From assembly GCA_963932465.1 (NCBI GenBank), contig OZ010788.1, positions 197,534,559-197,598,558 on the forward strand: 64,000 nt of DNA, in the 5' to 3' direction. Both the position numbers and the translations under genes were made by a program. Position 1 is the first letter of the stretch; each line of letters opens with the position of its first letter. Positions 59,611 through 64,000 of this stretch are shown piece by piece. The notes below the pieces were generated by a model that saw nothing but the letters and a program-made list of their open reading frames with translations, did no database searches and had not been told where the DNA came from. Source of the stretch: Maratus speciosus. Taxonomy: Eukaryota; Arthropoda; Arachnida; Araneae; Salticidae.

Positions 59611-61030
59611 GGGCCCACATAAATCCAAATGAAACAACTGCATAATATCAGAACTTTGGTTAATATCAATATTCGGATGATCTTTTCTGGTTATTTTACT
59701 TATGTCACATGTATCACACATAAAATCAGACACATTTACATCTTTAAGATCTATATACTCTTTCATTTTTAACATATATTTTGAATTTAAATGACACAAT
59801 CTGTTATGCCACAGTTCATAATTACTAGCACTCTTATCAGTAAAATTATACTCAGAATTATAGGCAGGTTGAAGTGTAATCTCTAATCGATTATCATTTT
59901 TAAATGCTTTAGTTAGAAATTTATTATACTTGTCAAAAATTAGCACACAGTTATTTTCAGAAATAATTCTACAACCCTTATCCATTAAAGCAGTAACAGA
60001 TAATAAATTATATCTCAAATCTGGTACAAAACTAACACTGCTTATTGTCAAATGTATAGAATCTTTTTTACTTACCGTATTAGATGATACCGTACCTGTA
60101 CCCTTCGAAATTATTTTGGAATTTTTACTTGCTTGGTAGATATCCTTTTCTTCGGGAATTAGATTTCTGAACCATATTTTATCTTTACACATATGCGAGC
60201 TAGCCCTGCTGTCTAATAACCATATATTATCACATAGTTCACACTGTTCAGATGAAACAGTAAGTACCAAATTGTTTCTGTCCTTAACTGGATAATTTAC
60301 ATCGTGGCGCGCTTTTCTTCTTTGTCGATTTCCATTGGACCTGTTATTTCTTGAAATATTATTCCTGTAAAAACAATCCTTGGCTATGTGATTCGGACGT
60401 CTGCAAATGTAACAAAGTCTCGGACTTTTGTTTTTCCTTGAGTAGAATACTTCAGCGGCGGTCCCTTCAGAACGAGCGGTATTCATCAGTTCTTCTTCCC
60501 GTAGAATTTCTAGTACTTCATCCATGCTTTTCTCACGTTGAGTTTTTAATATATCTCTTACTTTCGAGAACTTTCCTTTCAGTCCTTGTACCGTGTAGAA
60601 TACAAGTTCTCTACCTGTTATAGCCAATCCAAGTGTTTGACATTTTGTTGAGATGCCTCGAGCTCTGGCTATATAGTCATTTGCAGATTCATTTGACTTT
60701 ATTTCTAAATTCTTTAACTTGTTGCCGGCATCTATTCTTCTATCTTCTGCTTGACCAGTAAAAGTCAATCTTATTTTTTCCCATAATAATTTCGCATCTT
60801 CTTCTGCTGCAAACTGCAGAGCTTGTTCATCAGATAATGACAGCTTTATGTATGCGACGGTATCGCTATTCTTTTTGGTCCCATTCGGTGGAATCCTTAT
60901 CACTCAGTCCTTTTGCTTTTACTTCGGATATGAAAGTATCCAATCTTTTAAGGCTTAAAGCAGCTTTTATTTTGAGACTCCATATAAAATAATTAGTTCC
61001 ATTTAATTCAGGGATATTTAACTTATCCAT
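59599..61030 (-). pseudogene. Copia gag, zinc knuckle, protease and integrase zinc domain
   Basis: The likely start is the ATG at 61030 (context gaagccATGG), which opens 'MDKLNIPELNGTNYFIWSLK', a typical Copia Gag beginning. A one-base slip in an A run near 60873 moves the frame into the long 434-codon frame. That frame contains Gag ('NESANDYIARARG'), the zinc knuckle CYICRRPNHIAKDC (CX2CX4HX4C), the protease motif 'LLDSRASSHM' and the HHCC integrase zinc domain ('LWHNRLCHLN...CDTC'). The protease active site is normally DSGA; here glycine is arginine, a change likely to abolish cleavage. It then breaks inside the integrase core at 'LDLCGP'. Confidence 0.92.
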
Positions 61031-61089
61031 GGCTTCTTTTAGCAAAATTAATTTCGATTTAAAATATCAACCACAAACTGCAACCGTTT

Positions 61090-61360
61090 TGTTGTTTTCT
61101 CACTAATATTAATTATCACTAAGTCCGTGGATGTTGACAGAACAAACAGTTCATTAAACGAAAACACTGCACAAACACAAAACAATTAATTTAAAGATAA
61201 ATTTCTCACACAGATTACTTTTTCATAACAACTTCACACAGAGTAAGTTTTTAGGTCTATACTTCTATCGTTCGCACGCAGACTGAGTGTGTCGGGTGAA
61301 AAGACTAGCAGTGTGCAGGTATAATGCACATAAAAAAATGTTCGCTCGCCTCTAAACACA
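61090..61360 (-). repeat. Copia 5' LTR
   Basis: Direct repeat of 55863-56131. The region just downstream on the - strand, 'AAACGGTTGCAGTTTG', is where a primer binding site would lie. I could not match it to a particular tRNA. Confidence 0.88.
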
Positions 61361-61972
61361 GCATCTTGCTTATATTTTTATGCATTATTTTGATGAAAAA
61401 TGAATTTTCATATGTTTGGTTAATACTGGAATATTTTAGTTTTAATTTATTACTATTTTGTAATTAATACTTTAATAGACTTAAATAAAATACTTTACTT
61501 AATAAAATAGTTTAAAATACTTTAATAGAGTTCTGTAAATGAGTCAGGTAACTTGATTTTTACAGCAGGATGGAGAAGGGGGGGGGGGGATATTCATTAG
61601 ATTGTTCTGCGATTTTCTGCATTTTTGACATTCATTTTGTGAATATTAAAAAGAGACATATTTTATTACTAATCTTACAGATTGCCAATAGCCGCGAAAA
61701 AATCTGCAATTTCAGTAATGTATCCGAGGCTCACACTTTCAACTCTTCTCCATCTGCTATATGAATGTCAGCATTTATGTTAAACAAATTTTATTATAAT
61801 CTAAAAGTTAAAAAGAAATAAAATTGCACCTTATTTCTCATATATCCCCCCCCCCTTTTTTTTTAAGCTCACAAGCTATCAAAGCCTAAGAGCTAATGTG
61901 CCCACAGGCTCTGCAAGTACGTAACACAATAACTCTTGATAGAAATACCTGATTTGATTAAAAAAGAATTCT

Positions 61973-62510
61973 AGGTTCATTCTGATAAGGTGCTTCCCTG
62001 ATTAGTTTTGGGGGTTCATTGGAAGTATAAAGAGGGGAATGGGGGCTAATCCCTTCTTAATTTAGATAAATGGTTTTTTTCATGCAGAATTATCTCATTT
62101 GCTTCAAATTTTTTTCTAGGTTCATTCTGATAAGGCACTTTCCTGATTAGCTTTGGTAGTTTATTGGTTAAGTATAAGGGGGGAATCTAATTCTTCCCTC
62201 TTAATTTAGATAAATGGGTTTTTCATGCAGAACTATCCGATTTGCTTTAAATTTGGTATAGCAGTTTATTCTGATAAGGTGCTTTCCTGATTAGATTTGG
62301 TGATTCATTAGCTAAGTACAAAGGAGGGGGAGCTAGACCCCCCCCCCCTTAATGTAGCTATAGAGGTTTTTCATGTAAAATTATCCTATTTGTTACAAAT
62401 TTGGAATATAGGTTCATTCTGATAAGACACTTTCCTGATTAGATTTGGAGATTCATTGGCTAAGTATAAAGGGTGGGTTACCTACCCCCCCCCCCTAATT
62501 TATTTTTTGA
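61973..62510 (+). repeat. Tandem array, four units of ~145 bp
   Basis: 'ggttcattctgataag' (third unit 'gtttattctgataag') recurs near 61975, 62117, 62267 and 62412. Each copy is followed by 'cctgattag.tttgg', 'ttcattggctaagtata', a G-rich run, a C-rich run, and 'ttttcatgcagaattatc'. Unit identity is about 80 percent. No coding sequence was found. Confidence 0.88.
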
Positions 62511-62954
62511 GGGGCATTATTCTTTGAAATAAGAGTATAATAGACCATTAGTGTGAATAGCCTGTGAGCTCAATGCCATCAGTTTAACTGTGAACTTTTC
62601 TTTTTATTTACTACTTTTCTCATAATGGTAAATGAACAGTTAAATTCATCATTGAATTCATTGAATATGCTTCTGTTTTAACTCAATAGCCTTTTAATTC
62701 TGTGTCAGTAAAAAAAAGCATGTGTATGTTGTTAGCGTAGTGCTATTTGAGTTGGCTATGGGGAAGTACATCCCCCCTTAAAGAGTTTAGATTGTAGCGA
62801 CCATAACAAGTCAGAACCCCCCCCAAAAAATCCCTTTTTTATATTATTTCTTAAAAAATGAGTTTATAAAATTTATTAAAATAGTTCACTAATTTTGTAA
62901 AATAGAAAAGTAAACGTGTTTTAGGGCATTCAAACTTTATGTGTAACATATGTA

Positions 62955-64000
62955 CAGTCGTGGAAAAAAAAAGTAAACACCCCCTCACTAACTCTGCAAC
63001 TAATTATAATAGAAAAAATTTACATGTTCCAAACGATTGGAAATAAAGTCTACTTTTAAATGATGCATATAAAATTTTATTAGGGGACCATTTACAAATC
63101 AAAACCAGACCAAACTTTGTTTCTTCCAATAACAACACCCAATTTTAATGATATATTTTAAATCTTCAGTTCAAAATATGCCTAGAAATGAAATTTCAAG
63201 TAATTTGAAGGATAAGTTTTTGAATTATAAACATTCAAAATTTAGAGGTTCTAATGTTAAATTACATTTTCCTATTTTTAATAATATCTCTTGAAATTAT
63301 AATCCTAAAGAGACAATTTTTTTGTTTAATTATAATACTAAAAAAAACAAACATAAATACATAGAACTTATAATTAAATTTTTTTTTATATTAATTATGA
63401 AATTCATATTTGTAAAAAACATGAATTGCAACCAACAATTCTTTTTATAGATTTATATTTATTATGTCCTGCTTTATGCAAATTCTCAATTTCAAATTTT
63501 TCTTCCAAGTAGTTTTCGAATTATGAGTAAAAAATGTCAAAATGACGGTTTAAGTGATGCTATGATGTGATTTATATCATAGTGATTCTATATAGTGATT
63601 TCTATGATGCCCAGAAAGGGATAATTTGAAAAAGATATATTTTACTCATTTTAATGAAACATTTGGGCTGGCAATAGTCGAAACATATTAAGCGAGTGGG
63701 ATGTTCATATTGACAAGAAATAATACTTTAATAGAAGTCTGATAGTCATTCAGTAACATTTCAAGAATCAAGTACCAAACTTCAATTTGGATACAGGCCC
63801 CAAAATATGCTTATTTTAACATAATTAATTTCTCGGAAACTAATCATACTTCATGAAAATTTGGATTTAGGTTAATTGATGGATGTAGAATCAATTCATG
63901 GTATCAAACTTTGGTATTACTATTGAAGAAAACAAAGTTTGGGTTCGTTTTTATATGTAGATGGCCCCCTAAGCAAATCTTATATACATCATTTAATAGT
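62955..64000. mobile_element. Tc1/mariner-type foldback element, cut by the window end
   Basis: Starts TA^CAGTCGTGGAAAAAAAAAG. The left arm 63050-63150 ('aaatgatgcatata', 'ttaggggaccatttac', 'aaactttgttt') is mirrored by 63915-64000 ('aaacaaagtttgg', 'gatggccccctaa', 'tatacatcattta'). The right terminus therefore lies about 100 bp beyond the window. No transposase frame was seen. Confidence 0.75.

Larger units (their letters stand above)
55863..61360 (-). mobile_element. Degenerate Ty1/Copia retrotransposon, ~5.5 kb
   Basis: Two LTRs, 3' LTR at 55863-56131 and 5' LTR at 61090-61360 (269 and 271 bp), start TGTGTTTAGAGG and end ACAACA on the - strand and are about 95 percent identical. The order between them is gag, protease, integrase, reverse transcriptase, RNase H, which is the Copia order. 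A purine-rich tract (GGAGGGGTGTGTT) precedes the 3' LTR. At least four frameshifts and one MITE insertion make it inactive. No clean 5 bp target duplication was found: 'ccttg' precedes and 'gcatc' follows. Confidence 0.93.

Overview
This is an AT-rich (roughly 70 percent A+T by eye) eukaryotic nuclear window dominated by transposable elements. Exons with GT/AG splice signals, long introns, AATAAA signals, several hAT, Tc1/pogo-type and Helitron families and a Copia retrotransposon point to an arthropod; an arachnid such as a spider is my best guess, from the style of the repeats only. There are no bacterial genes, rRNA genes or CRISPR arrays.

Host genes are sparse. On the + strand, an exon encoding six cysteines (21686-21800) splices in frame to a terminal exon (31517-31623, poly(A) signal at 31681) across a 9.7 kb intron. 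Together they form the C-terminal end of a cysteine-rich, probably secreted protein of unknown function that ends in a basic cluster. On the - strand, a terminal exon (54075-54317) belongs to a second gene I could not name; its upstream exons were not found. A weak third exon candidate lies at 39168-39317.

Layout. 1-11216: inverted and direct arrays of a ~300 bp unit framed by Helitron ends, with a 4.1 kb insertion (2576-6683), a Helitron (6899-9863) carrying a piggyBac-like MITE, and a Tc1-type foldback MITE (10561-11127). 11654-21128: a DNA transposon with ~0.9 kb terminal inverted repeats, whose decayed gene is split by a 6.7 kb hAT-type element (12880-19623). That element contains a Helitron (14907-19130), which in turn contains a 245 bp hAT MITE. 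21686-31690: the cysteine-rich gene, its intron filled by a pogo-like MITE, a foldback, a Helitron and a 1.4 kb palindrome. 31700-45320: mostly non-coding, with two nested hAT elements, a small Helitron, a ~33 bp satellite array and a ~147 bp array. 45330-53602: a second, almost identical copy of the hAT/Helitron/MITE composite, now also holding a complete Tc1 element with an intact transposase (51325-52856). 53603-54317: the - strand host exon. 54500-64000: SINE-like pieces, short tandem arrays, a decayed Copia element (55863-61360) broken by a MITE, a 4 x 145 bp array, and a foldback element cut by the window edge.

The clearest story is nested transposition. Exact target-site duplications (8 bp for hAT, TA for Tc1-like, A^T for Helitrons, TTAA for piggyBac-like) allow the order of insertion to be read. 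The 6.7 kb composite moved very recently as a single passenger-carrying unit although it encodes no visible transposase.
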